NCBI GenBank assembly: GCA_003427395.1
Contig: BFEA01000213.1
Location: 196,511-222,005, forward strand
DNA length: 25,495 bases
Origin: Chara braunii
Taxonomy: Eukaryota > Streptophyta > Charophyceae > Charales > Characeae
Reading direction: 5' to 3'
Part shown: positions 1-9,357 of the stretch, piece by piece
Position numbering within the stretch: the stretch's first letter is position 1
Layout of the letters: each line of letters starts with the position of its first letter
The notes under the pieces: model-generated
What the model saw: only the letters and a program-made list of their open reading frames with translations
What the model was told of the DNA's origin: nothing
Databases searched by the model: none
Position numbers and translations under genes: made by a program

Positions 1-7
1 TTTTTTC

Positions 8-12
<5 letters not shown>

Positions 13-43
<31 letters not shown>
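13..43. repeat. poly-T tract
   Basis: Uninterrupted run of T near the window start, embedded in AT-rich DNA. The rest of 44-267 shows no coding frame or recognisable element apart from a short GC-rich patch around 70-105. Confidence 0.95.
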
Positions 44-47
<4 letters not shown>

Positions 48-267
48 AGACCTTCCTTGGTCCTTGCACGGGCTGGCCACCCGGGACCTGGGCGGCCCGG
101 CTGATAGCCTAGGTTTTTTGAACTTTCTCCTTGATTTAAATTTTCTTTTTTCTCCAAAAGCTTGAATTATCTTATCCCCTACTTCTTTCTCGTTTTTCTG
201 ATTTATTTTATTTTTATTGATTCTAAAAATTTGAATTTTTCTGCGGCACCTCTATAGCTTTTTAGGA

Positions 268-642
268 CTTAGTCATTTCGGCTTACGGTGCATATTTTGA
301 CCCCTTTGGGGTAACGAAGTGCTGCCGAAATTTCTGTTTTCTCTGCTTGGTCTTTTTTCAGCACATTTTGACCCCGTGGGGGTAACGAAGTGCTGGCCAA
401 TTTTTCCATTGTTTTTTACTTGGTCATTCTTCTTGACGGCACACTCGACCCCATGGGGGTAACGAAATGTTGCCGAAATTTTTGAAAAATTCAAAACTTT
501 GTCTTCTCTTCACTCTCCTCCACCCCCTCATTTATCTATTTCTTTACTTATTTTTCTGAAAATTACAATTTGTGGCATTTTGAAACTTAGTGTGCTTCTC
601 TTGGTCTCTCCTTCCTCTTGGCATATTTTTGACCCCATGAGG
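268..642. repeat. array of hairpin-forming repeat units
   Basis: Three clear units and one degenerate unit each start near CTT(A/G)GTC and carry a GACCCC-N-GGGG(G)TAACGAA core. Nested inverted repeats are visible. In unit 1 ATTTCGGC (275-282) pairs with GCCGAAAT (324-331) around CCCC/GGGG. In unit 2 AGCAC (360-364) pairs with GTGCT (390-394). In unit 3 CGGCA (437-441) pairs with TGCCG (471-475). Unit 4 (about 599-642) keeps only the left half and runs directly into the gag homology of element 0. Unit spacing is about 73-78 bp for the first three. Function unknown. Confidence 0.75.
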
Positions 643-1520
643 ACCTTGACACATGGTCGAGGTCAGTGCCAGTCTACGTGAAGTGCAAGTTAACCTTGCC
701 ACACGAGGAAGTGTTTGTGGCTGCCTCCTACCTGGAGGGGAGTGCAGCAAGGTGGCTAAGTGGGTTAGGACAACTGCAGGGGTACAGTCATTACTTCCGC
801 GCTTGGGCTGTCAACCAAAAATTGGATGACTTCCTCGAGCTGGTGGAGGAAAGGTGGCATGATCCTCAGGAGGCCCAAAAGGCCACTGATGCGATCCTGA
901 CTTTGAGCTCTAAAACGTTCCAGTTAGTGCCACAAACACAGTGGAACGCCTGTGTGACTGGAGTGCGCTATGACCCCCAGGTCTTGCTTACCACTTACCT
1001 GAGATGTCTTCCCATGCCAATCCGGAATCAGTTGGCAGGTGAGGCCCGGATCACCATACACAACTTCCCCTCATTCAGCAAGAAGGCCCTAGACCTAGAG
1101 GCAAAGATAGGGCATGGGCACCAACACACGACGGATGGTAGGAAGAAGGCATTGCCTCCCAACTGGACGGCGAAGGGTCGCATTATGTTCGTCCATAACG
1201 ATGGCTAGACCATCGAATTAGATGACGACTTCCAGGAGGGAGTAGGTTCAGAGGCGGGCAGCGTAGAGGCTTCAGGGGGTGAACCAGTCGCTGCCTCAAT
1301 CCAGAAAGGTAAGGCGACCGGTAGACGTCGTGGAGGCTCCCGGTCTAGGAGTCAAGTAGACCCCAATGCTCCACCATGGGAGAAAGTGGGTCTCACAGAG
1401 AACGTGTGGAGAGACCGTTACACCCGGCAGACTTGTATTCGTTGTGGTCAATATAACCATAACCAGTTCAAGTGTCGAAACAAGAACGTGACGGAAAAGA
1501 TCCCGCCTACAATGGGGTAG
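642..1520 (+). pseudogene. gag: Ty3-type Gag remnant with CCHC zinc knuckle (element 0)
   Basis: One frame runs from 642 through the capsid-like region (ARWLSGL, RWHDP and YLRCLP motifs shared with elements 1 and 2) to a CCHC knuckle at 1434-1475, where C-X2-C-X4-H-X4-C is intact. An in-frame TAG at 1206-1208 falls where the other copies have a Gln codon in a DGQT context, and a second TAG lies at 1518-1520. The longest uninterrupted piece is 666-1208 (180 codons). Gag would form the particle and bind RNA through the knuckle. This copy is broken. There is no native start because the 5' half of gag is missing. Confidence 0.82.
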
Positions 1521-1945
1521 GCATCGGTCTCCTCCACATCCGAGGGAAGCAATGTGGCCAGCAGTTCTGGAACTGCTTCGGGAAACACATTGGGCCAGTA
1601 GGAATGGTAGTTGTTTCTACTAGGGTTGAGGTGGTGGACACACCCTCACCATCTCGAGAGATGGCCCCAGCTACTGACTCCGTTGTTGTCCCGCACACAC
1701 ATTCGGACCCATCGACCCTCTGTTCGATGAATGTGTTCGAGTCCTTCGAGGAGCTAGAGGAAAGGTGGTCTAGATCGGACCCGCTAGCTTCTTGGGCGGC
1801 TATGGCCAAAGCCCCTAAGGGTGAGTTGTTCGTCAGCGAGGTAGACATAGGCGGCCGCAAGGCTGGGGCCTTTTACGATACTTGCTCGACGAGGAACTTA
1901 TTACAGGGGCAAGTGCGGCGATCTAACGCAAGGTTTAATCATTAG
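1521..1945 (+). pseudogene. Gag tail and aspartic-protease remnant (element 0)
   Basis: Ser/Thr-rich spacer coding continues in the gag frame to about 1600, then homology shifts to the frame open at 1472-1945. That frame ends in a retropepsin-like segment with a GGRKAGAF-type strand and the putative active-site motif D-T-C-S at 1877-1888, where D-T/S-G is expected. Homology is lost soon after, so the C-terminal half of the protease is missing. In an intact element this domain would process the polyprotein. The Cys in place of Gly is also seen in element 2. Confidence 0.7.
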
Positions 1946-1947
1946 AT

Positions 1948-2262
1948 CTCAAGTAGAAGAATCTGCCTAGGAGGTAGTGTCTCCAATGGACCAACGCTCT
2001 ATAGAGGGCATAGAGCTCACGCTCATATGTGGACTTTGCTAGTTTTTGAAATGACATCTTCTTACTCATGTACTCGATAGGTCTCAACTTTGGCCCCTCC
2101 TTTTGCGCAAGGACCGCGCCTATGCCATATTGGCTTAGCGTCTGTGGTCACGAGAAATGGCTTATCAAGATCTGGAACTTTAACTTCGTAGTGTGTCAGA
2201 GCATACTTCAGTTTCCTAAAGCTTGCTTCACACTTTCCAATCCACTCCCAAGGGGTGTCAAG
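1948..2262 (-). pseudogene. RNase H domain remnant (element 1)
   Basis: The minus strand aligns with the plus-strand RNase H of element 2 (16300-16640). It shows the TTDA block, a following region on YMSKKMS and the STYERELYA block carrying a conserved acidic residue, but spread over more than one frame. It follows the RT directly. RNase H would degrade the RNA of the RNA:DNA hybrid during reverse transcription. Homology ends at 1948 at the rearrangement junction. Confidence 0.75.
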
Positions 2263-3054
2263 TCAAGTTAGATCAATTAATGGGGAAGCTATAGTGCTAT
2301 AGTTTTTAACAAACGGGCGATAGTAGCCCGTCATCCCCCAAAACAATCGGACCTCAGTAACAGTCTGAGGTCTGGGACAGTCCCGTATGCTGGCCACTTT
2401 GGCATTGTCCGACCTCAACCCATCCGCGGAGATTTCATGACCAAAGTACAAGATCTTGGTGCGACCGAACTCGCATTTCTCCAAGTTTACCTTGTACTCG
2501 TGCTGTCTTAGGAGACCTAACACTATTTTTAAGTGCTCAACGTGCTCCTCTACAGTCCTACTAAAGATAAGAATATCGTTGAGATACACGACCACAAACT
2601 TGTCCGAGTACTCATGAAAAATCCTGTTCATTGCGTGCTGGAATGTTCCAGGTGCATTGCATAGGCCAAAGGGCATCACCACAAACTTGTACAGACTGTT
2701 CCCGGTTTGGAAAGCGCTTTTGTGCTGGTCCTCAAGTCTAATAGCAATTTGATGGTATTCGGACTTCTGATCTATCTTTGTGAAGTACCAACATCCCTGC
2801 ACTCTATCCAATAGGTCGTCGATGCGGGGTAGGGACTCCGCGTTCTTAACGGTGATGGCATGGAGGCCCCTATAGTCAATGCACATCCTCAGTGTACCTC
2901 CCTTCTTAGGGACAAATAAGACAGGTGCACCGTAAGGGGAGGTACTAGGCCGAATCCATCCCTTTTTTGTGAGCTCCTTGAGTTGACGACGGAGCTCATC
3001 CAACTCCGCAGGAGATGCTATAGATTCATCCTCGCACCTTACTACCTGGGACAA
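2263..3054 (-). pseudogene. Ty3/gypsy reverse transcriptase with mutated active site (element 1)
   Basis: A 263-codon open frame covers nearly the whole RT. Visible are an upstream [18 protein letters not shown] segment, [13 protein letters not shown] (residues 39-51), motif A FTKID with its catalytic Asp at residue 95, [14 protein letters not shown] (126-139), the YxDD region at 157-160, and the thumb up to [12 protein letters not shown]. The catalytic box reads Y-L-N-D instead of Y-L-D-D (Asn codon at 2580-2578, one G-to-A change). Motif A is also altered to [11 protein letters not shown] where LRSGYHQI-like is usual. The polymerase should be inactive. The frame is otherwise intact and is the best preserved coding segment of the window. 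The ATG at 3054 is internal to pol and is not a true start. Confidence 0.93.
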
Positions 3055-3402
3055 CCTCTATCGCATGGACAACCTCCCTTTCCACCGCGGTTGTGGGCTC
3101 CTCAAAAAGGTCGAAATATTGCGCGACGACTGATTCCATCTCAGGGGGTGTTTTTACGGCCTCCCCTTTCTAAGAGACAAAGACTAGATACATGCCCTCC
3201 TCGCGATTCTGCTTATAGTTATAGAAAGAGGAGGCACACACGCAGCCGTAGTTTTCCACTAGACTGCTAGCTTTAAACTTTTAAGTCTAACGGTCCTACC
3301 GTTGGGCAGCTTGTGTATCAACACCTTCCTATCCCAATCAAACTGAGGTTGAGCGACCTCGAGGTAGTACATGCCTAGTAACATATCAAAGGCAGTTCCT
3401 CG
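3055..3402 (-). pseudogene. protease-RT linker region (element 1)
   Basis: The minus strand is homologous to 15731-16200 of element 2, including the YYLEVAQPQFDWD-type end of the protease domain and the acidic EEP-VVEREVVH linker before the RT. The reading frame is broken several times. There is no independent gene here. Confidence 0.65.
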
Positions 3403-3684
3403 CTAATGAGGAATGAGATTTTGTCTCACTTCCCCTCCTCCATAAGAGAAGGAATAGACTACGTCCTTGACAAAGTCTTTTACTACCATTTGGTGTTTGT
3501 TGGCTAGCGTAGAAGCTACAGTTCTGCTAAGCCGCTGCACTTGGTCCCCTAAGCGAAGTCTGTCCACACAAGCACGACTAATGAAATTCCATGTAGAGCC
3601 TATGTCTGCGAAGGCACCCACTTTGCGGCCACCTACGTTGAGTTCTACCACGAAATGTTCACCCTTAGGACCTTTATTAATCAT
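3403..3684 (-). pseudogene. retropepsin-like aspartic protease (element 1)
   Basis: A 93-codon open frame begins in KGPKGEHFVVELNVGGRK and carries the putative active-site loop FADIGST (D27-I28-G29-S30 from the first ATG, bases 3606-3595). It is followed by FISRACVDRLRLGDQV. Retropepsins use D-T/S-G. The Thr/Ser is Ile here, as in element 2. The role would be Gag-Pol processing inside particles. The domain lies between the zinc knuckle and the RT as expected. The frame ends before the C-terminal strand of the domain. Confidence 0.8.
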
Positions 3685-3697
3685 CGCCCAAGAGACT

Positions 3698-4261
3698 CTA
3701 GGGTCCTTCCCTGACTAAGGACTCGTACACATCTCTCGAACAGAGCCTCGGTGTGTCTAAATGTGTATGCGGGGTGATGTTTGGGTCACTAGCCTTGGCA
3801 AACGCCTGCAGTGGGGAAGGCAACGTTACCACTTCAGCACGAGTAAGAGCGGCTAACACTCCTACTCGCCCGAGGTGTTTCCCTGCGAAGTGCTCGCAGA
3901 AACACTGCCAGGGTTCAAGGATAAGCCCACTACCGTTGGAGCAGCTACCCTCATTGTGACCTTCTTGCCTCGGCAAGTCCTCCATGTGTGGTCATAGTTG
4001 CCACAATTCATGCATGTGCCCCTGACAACTTGGTCCCTCCACACCTCATAATCTAAACCAAGTTTTACCCATGCGGGTGTTCCTTGGTTGCCCTGACCTG
4101 TAGACCGGCCTACCTTCTTCTTCCCGGTGCCTAGCCTTTTCCTTTATAGGAGCCACAACTCCCCCATCCGAAGTCTCGCTGGCCCCATCATGCTCTGTCT
4201 CGTCCCCATAGTCTGGGAAATCGTCAATTTCTGTCGTCTGACCATCATGGTCGACGAACAT
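3698..4261 (-). pseudogene. gag: Gag C-terminus with CCHC zinc knuckle (element 1)
   Basis: Minus-strand segments 4261-4046 (starting FVDHDGQTTEIDDF, acidic then basic) and 4044-3862 carry the gag tail. An intact C-X2-C-X4-H-X4-C knuckle lies at 4014-3973, followed by Ser/Thr-rich sequence. A frame change then leads to the segment ending at 3698. The knuckle would bind the element's RNA. Frame changes and stops separate the pieces, so no continuous Gag exists. Confidence 0.82.
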
Positions 4262-4806
4262 AAGTTGACCTTTCTTTTTCTAGTCATGGGGAAGTCTCTT
4301 CTTCCTACCATCTGATGCATGGACCCAAGCTTTGCCTCTATATCTAAGGCTTTCTTGCTGAAAGAGGCAAAGTTATGTTGGTCGACGTAGGCCTAATCCA
4401 CCAGTTGAGTCCTAACCTCTGAAGGCAGACATCTCAAGTAATACGTGAGTACCTGCTGGTCGTAACACGCACCAGGTACCACGAGCAGACGTTCTACGGT
4501 GTATGTGATCTCACAAACATTCTTGTATCTTTTGGCACAAAGATTGTTAATCGCGTCGATGGCCTTCTGTCCCCCTCGAGGGTCATGCCACCTATTATAC
4601 ACGGACTGTACGAAGTTTTCCAATATCAGGGTCTAGGCCCAGACATCAAAATTCTGCCCGTAGCCATGTTGCTGTACTAACCCATTCAACCAACGCGCCA
4701 CCGATCCCTCTAAAAAGGAAGCAGCAACTATGACTTCTTGCTCTGGCCTGGTGAGCTTGTGCCTCACATAGGTAGGCACAATCCTCACCCAGGTATCCAA
4801 GTCCTC
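4262..4806 (-). pseudogene. gag: Gag capsid-like domain (element 1)
   Basis: The minus strand is homologous to 14430-14990 of element 2. It shows a LDTWVR start, SVARWLNGL, RWHDPRGGQKAIDAI and YLRCLPSEVRTQLVD blocks, and a FASFSKKALDIEAKLG block near 4340-4370. An in-frame TAG lies at 4635-4633. The longest open piece is 4623-4393. These blocks match the general layout of the retrotransposon Gag domain (A-x2-W-x3-L, then RWxDP, then a Leu-rich segment). Confidence 0.82.
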
Positions 4807-5750
4807 ATCCTGCCAGAGAAAGGCTTAGGACTCAGCAAGGACATCTTCGGCATCCACTACATAGGCTGGATCTGCCCAACTGATTGCTGCAGTGGCTGCA
4901 TAGCCACTAAGACAGGTTGCTGCACGCTCGCCTTGGCCTGTCCTGATGATGGGACTGTAGTTACCACCACTGTGGATGGTACAGAAGAAGCTTTAAGGAA
5001 TGGACCACTAACTACTGGTTGTTTGCCTGAGAAAGGCATGTCATACATAGGCGAGAAGGTTTGCCCTATCGGCGACGGCGTCACTAAAGGACCTGCAACC
5101 GAAGGGGGAACTATAGGGAACTGGGGCTACCTCGTGACTGGGCGAGGCCCCTGAAGTGCAGCCATAATTCGTTTCTGGCCTACCACTAGTTCAGCCAATA
5201 ATTCCTGTTGAACTACCTGCGTTTCTGCCACACAAAGTAGCAAGTTGCGCAGCGATCGATCAACAGGATTTAACGTAGCATCATCTAGTTCTTCTTGTCC
5301 TCTTAGCTCCTGCAATCTAGTGCCTAATCTGACTTTTCTCAATCTAGTTCTTTCTCTTCTCTCTTCTACTTCTCTCAGTTGCCGCTGCAACTCATCATGA
5401 AGAGCTTCCGTTTGGAGGATCTCATAATCCTCCGGAGTGAGTGGGGGCTGCTAGCTGACTTGCACGCCAACAGCCTGACTTATGGAGCCCTGAGTACTCT
5501 GATTGATTCCTGACGAAGAGGCCTGTGAAGAGGCCTGTGACATGGTAGAGGAGGTAGCCATGGTCACACCTTTGCTAGCTATGCTCCTAACCCTGGCGCT
5601 GGCCTCAACGTCCCTTGTCCTCCGTAATGCCGCCCTCTCCCTAGCTTCTCTCCGCCGCCTCCTTTCCTCCCCTGGACCTATCTCTAGGAAGGTCAAAGGT
5701 CGACTGAGAGGAGCTCTGCGAGTAACCCTAAGATCTTCCACTAACTACTA
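4807..5750 (-). pseudogene. Gag N-terminal region: coiled coil plus Pro/Gln/Val-rich linker (element 1)
   Basis: Three minus-strand open pieces correspond to 12192-13100 of element 2. Piece 5741-5451 is rich in Arg/Glu (EERRRRREARERAALRR) followed by Ser/Thr/Gln. Piece 5390-5127 is a charged helix with heptad-like REVEERRERTRLRK then LDDATLNPVDRSLRNLLL. Piece 5084-4857 is Pro/Val/Thr-rich. A stop separates the first two. Conservation of this layout in two elements indicates a genuine family-specific N-terminal extension of Gag, probably for self-association. That role is inferred. Confidence 0.65.
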
Positions 5751-7027
5751 CTCCTCACTACTAACAACTTCACTTATGAGCTACAGTGGAACCTGATCTA
5801 AACTAGAATCGACACTGAATTCTACCTTAGCCTGACACCCAACCGAGTAAGAATAATTAATGGTACTCGGTCAGCCTGGAAAAAATAGTCAAGTGGTAAC
5901 CAATAACTAGTGCCAGATCCTACAGGCAACACTATTTCTATTTTTAGATTATTCTAAAACAGTTTGCATGCAACATAGGATAAACTAGACTATCTGCAGT
6001 CGTCTGTTAGTTATCAGTCAAGTCCGTAACAACTAAATCCAACTAAAAACAATCTACCTACTGAGATGCATGTTGGATGGCAGTTTGTCTAACTAATGTC
6101 TCAGCGAACAGTTACCGGAATCCAACCCTCCCCTCGTATCCCTCTTGAGTAGTCATTTTGTGTCGACGTCCTAAGCATCTGGTTGAGCAGCGTGTCTGAA
6201 GGTGTGCAATCCGGCCCACCCCTGTGCCCCAAGTCTACGCCGAACCTACCAGCCCCTGCACTTTATTTATCCTCGCATGCAACGAGCCTTACACCAGGTT
6301 TGATATGGCTGATCAAAAGGCAGTTTAAGACAACCCCCAAGGTTCTCAAGAATTATTTAATGTCGCAGACAAGACGACGATCACAGCCAGAGTCAACACC
6401 GAGTCCCCGCCATAGATATTTAAAGACGGTCTAGTAGGCGTCTGCTCAAAGGGTTGGCATTCCCTGCATGACCTCTATTGCGCAGCAGCAGAACCAAGGA
6501 CTTGCGGCAAAGCATGCGTGTACTAGTCCTAGCGGGCTGGCATGGTGACCGTGACTCGAGTGCTTCGTCCAGGGCCCTTCAGAGGCTTCGCCGGTCCCCA
6601 CCAGCTTGCTGCCCAGGAAGAATGTCGACTCTCAAGGTTGAGCGCTCATGACACCTCACATTGAGAAGACTCTCAAGACAAAACTCACTTCCTCACGGTA
6701 AGAAGCAATGAAGAGGGTAGATAAGGAAGAGAGCAACGTACCTCATAATGCTGCCCCCAACCACAAATTTCTCACCGGCAACCTGATGTGCATTTATGAT
6801 GACCGGTCTTTGCCTCGGCACAACCAACAGCAGAATGCAGTTCCACCTCGGCTTAATATGCCACATCATCCAGTGTACACCCCTAATGTCACCACATAGC
6901 TTCCTGGCACGCCCACACGACCCTGGGCCGCCAATCGTTCAACGCCCAAGCCTTATCACTGCCCCACACCTCATGCGAAGCACCAAACAGCTATTGCGAA
7001 AAACCAATGAAGCGCAGTTCGAACCTC
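5751..7027 (-). other. untranslated leader between PBS and gag (element 1)
   Basis: About 1.28 kb of minus-strand DNA without a supported coding frame. It is homologous in patches to the leader of element 2 (9750-10533 and 11808-12190), for example around 6600-6740 versus 10075-10205. A long leader is typical of plant Ty3/gypsy elements. Confidence 0.6.
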
Positions 7028-7039
7028 GCTCCGATACCA
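7028..7039 (-). promoter_or_regulatory. primer binding site (element 1)
   Basis: The minus strand reads TGGTATCGGAGC three bases after the LTR end. It matches the plant initiator-Met tRNA PBS (TGGTATCAGAGC) except for one base, and is identical to the PBS of elements 2 and 3. Confidence 0.88.
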
Positions 7040-7042
7040 ACT

Positions 7043-8083
7043 TGTAAGGAAAACGAGCAATAGCAAGATGACAATGTCCAAAATACACAATCACATTGAA
7101 GGCCAGATAGTATCACAGTGTCCAAAAAGCAGAAATGCAACAATATAACACTAACAAAGAATCGTAACACTGAAAACCAATGTCAATGAGAGCTTGCTCT
7201 TGCCACCACCAACATGAGTGTCCAGGCCCTATCTCCCTACTTGGCGCTCGGCGCCCAACCTACTTCCTACACAGCTACAGTCTGCCTACTAATTGACAAT
7301 GCAACTGTTGACGTCAACAGCCCACAAAGTACTTGAAGATGTCGCCCAATGGAAACCATCGCCAATACCAGGTATGTGCCCTCACATCATCATCATCATC
7401 ATCCTTCTCTCTCTTCCCTGTGACTTACTCCCACATCTTCCCCCTGTACACCCGAAGACCACCCCTGCGCCTCACTGTAGTCCAAGCCCATCCAGCTATG
7501 GAGGTTGGGCTATGGCGCTGCCCTCAGCAGTGCCCTGCTCTCTGCACAACCACACGCGCTAGCACCTTGCCTCTCAGCGCCAGCAGCAGCCCACGAGCAT
7601 CCGCTCAAGCAGCGCTGCCGCCAGCATGCAAGTGCTGAATCCCCCTCCAGGCAGCGAGCTCTTTCCTATATGGAAAGAGCCTGCCTCCCTTCGCAGCCTG
7701 GCTGGCCTGGGTCTGGGCCTAGAAGCTTCCGGTAGGCCCCAGGATGTTGCGCCTCTGGTGCAGCTACTGGCCTCATTGGGTCGGGCCTCCCAGGATGTTG
7801 CGGCTCTGGTGCAGCTACTGGGCCTCATTCGGTTGGGCCTCCCAACTCTCTGTGTATGAGGCTGCAAATCTTGCCCAGGGTCTGCGCTTTCGGAAAAGCC
7901 TAGAAGGCCATGGAATTTCCTCGCTGCTCGGCCTGTGTTTCCTTCAACCAACTGGCGCGACGAAACTGCCTGGACCCGAAAACGAAATTGACAGCCGAGG
8001 GCTTCTCGTGAATTATTAGGCCGGCCTTCACTTAGGGCGGGCGCAGATGCAACAGGGGCCCCTTAGGCCTGCCGATCCTCGCA
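7043..8083 (-). repeat. 5' LTR of element 1
   Basis: On the minus strand it starts TGCGAGGATC (8083) and ends TTTTCCTTACA (7043), so it has TG...CA ends and an imperfect 8-bp terminal inverted repeat. It is homologous to LTRs 18801-19959 and 20887-23540 in this window, sharing the CCCGCCCTAAGTGAAGG block near the start. It contains an ATC trinucleotide run at about 7384-7403. The ends are supported by the adjacent PBS. The partner 3' LTR is absent. Confidence 0.82.
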
Positions 8084-8242
8084 CACTCACGCCATTGTCA
8101 TCTCTATCACTACATGAATAGGCAACCTCCATTGCAATCGATTGTCTGACCCCTGGAGTGTATAGATCCCCATCTCTATCTGAACGCTGATGGGTCTATC
8201 AATCGTGGGTCATTTAAACTAGCGGCCCCCTCGTGAAGGGTT
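8084..8242. other. spacer without recognised feature
   Basis: Unique-looking DNA between the LTR of element 1 and the coding remnant at 8243. No supported open frame, repeat or RNA gene was seen. Confidence 0.4.
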
Positions 8243-8827
8243 TTGGGTCTGGCGCTTGACCACCTTATATCCTCGAGGCATCAACAGCATCCTCCCACAA
8301 GCGCGATTACCGCCAGTCAGACGATCTTTTCGTCCGAACAGGTGGATTTTTTTGCGAGGCTGCCCAAAGTACTCGCCCCGCAGCACAAACTCTTGTTGAT
8401 AGCCCCTTCACGATTGGCACTGCGCCAGGTCCTTTCTATGCTGAGCGCTCGGCCCTGCATCACATACTTACACAGGCATCCAACTTAGAATGGGAATCCA
8501 TATCTCGTACCCTCTCCCAACAACCTTTGCCTGACACTCGTTTGTTGCAATGGTTGCGAATGAACGTCTCAAACTCTGAGTTCATACCGACCATTCGTCA
8601 ACTGGAATGCGTGTCTGCAATATTCACACCAAGCGTACTCCAACCTTGCACATCATGCTGCTCAGTTCTTAAATTTTATTAAGGTTATGCACAAGCATCA
8701 GGTTGCTCGCACCACACAATTACGAGGCGTCCTTCGACTACCAGAGGTCGTTGAATCACATCCATGGCCTGCTCTTGCCAAGGAGATACGTATCTGTCAT
8801 AAGATGGTGCCCCGTGTGTGTGCATGA
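8243..8827 (+). pseudogene. unrecognised frameshifted coding remnant
   Basis: Three plus-strand frames with protein-like composition follow one another: 8243 to about 8385 (EQVDFFARLPKVLAP), the stop-bounded frame 8260-8682 (SPFTIGTAPGPFYAERSALH, then ESISRTLSQQPLPDTRLL), and a frame from about 8600 to the TGA at 8825-8827 (FVNWNACLQYSHQAYSNLAH, then RGVLRLPEVVESHPWPALAK). The simplest reading is one protein fragment of roughly 180-190 residues broken by two frameshifts. I do not recognise the family. It has no homology to the gag or pol segments nearby. It could be a captured gene fragment, an exon remnant or part of another transposon. Confidence 0.4.
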
Positions 8828-8864
8828 TTGCTGAGTTTCCCAGTGTATGCTCGACTGCATGATT

Positions 8865-9115
8865 GCTTGGGTGTGTCTCAGCCGCCAGGGTACTTGTGTG
8901 CTGGGCTGTGATCATCCTTTTGCGAGTGTGCAGCGGGAAATAAAAAGCAGGCTAGGCCCATGTAGGTTGGAAAACAATCAAGTAGCGGGTAGGGTAGGCA
9001 GGCGAATACAAGAAGTTAGTACCTCTAGAGGCCGAAGTGAATTTAAGAAGTCGAATAGACCTAGAATAATGGTGCAGTAGTCTGAGTCTGGGGCCTGCAG
9101 AGGGGAATATCAGTC
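8865..9115 (-). repeat. probable degenerate fragment of repeat Z
   Basis: Patches resemble the minus-oriented Z copy at 23741-24860: a CCAGGGTACTTGTGTGCTG stretch, a CAAGTAGC block and GTCTGAGTCTGGGGCCTG (compare 24186-24203). The alignment is weak and has gaps, so family membership is tentative. Confidence 0.4.
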
Positions 9116-9249
9116 CGCAATTGCGTGCAGCCTGCTACTGCCTTATTAGTCCAACGAGTACCTTTTTCTTGCCGAGGAAACCTTTGCTAATTTTCGGCAG
9201 GGGCATTTTGGAGTACCGGCAGGGGTTTTTAAGTAATGTGAAAGGGCTC

Positions 9250-9253
<4 letters not shown>

Positions 9254-9295
<42 letters not shown>
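9254..9295. repeat. (CT)n microsatellite
   Basis: About 21 uninterrupted CT repeats shortly before the 5' LTR of element 2. Frames across it give only Ser-Leu or Arg-Glu runs. Confidence 0.97.
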
Positions 9296-9299
<4 letters not shown>

Positions 9300-9353
9300 T
9301 ATACACACATCACGGCACCAGTGATCAGCGCACCGCGCCGCGCACACCTCACA

Positions 9354-9357
9354 TATG
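9354..9357. repeat. left target-site duplication of element 2 (TATG)
   Basis: TATG immediately precedes the TGCAAGGA end of the 5' LTR and is repeated at 19960-19963 immediately after the 3' LTR. Four bases are certain. Ty3/gypsy elements more often make 5 bp. Confidence 0.7.

Larger units (their letters stand above)
640..1947 (+). mobile_element. Ty3/gypsy gag-protease fragment (element 0)
   Basis: Plus-strand fragment homologous, by direct comparison in this window, to the gag-zinc knuckle-protease regions of elements 1 and 2 but more diverged. Homology begins at about 640, inside what corresponds to mid-gag, and stops at about 1947 just after the protease active-site region. No LTR, RT or integrase belongs to it. 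Its right edge abuts the RNase H end of the oppositely oriented element 1. Confidence 0.8.
1948..8083 (-). mobile_element. 3'-truncated Ty3/gypsy retrotransposon (element 1)
   Basis: Reading the minus strand from 8083 downward, the order is 5' LTR (8083-7043), PBS (7039-7028), leader, gag with coiled coil and zinc knuckle, protease, RT and the start of RNase H ending at 1948. Integrase, PPT and 3' LTR are absent because the element is cut at the junction with element 0. The order gag-PR-RT-RH is that of Ty3/gypsy. All coding segments carry stops or frameshifts, so the copy is dead. Confidence 0.88.

Noticed and set aside
268-642. CRISPR array
   Set aside because: Units are few, imperfect and unequally spaced with no conserved repeat-spacer pattern, and the context is eukaryotic.
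3698-5796. Plus-strand frames at 3753, 4127, 4738 and 5503
   Set aside because: They are antisense shadows of the minus-strand gag of element 1.
7293-8019. Several overlapping plus-strand frames and a 125-residue minus-strand frame
   Set aside because: They lie inside the 5' LTR of element 1, overlap one another in all frames and are not conserved in sister LTRs.
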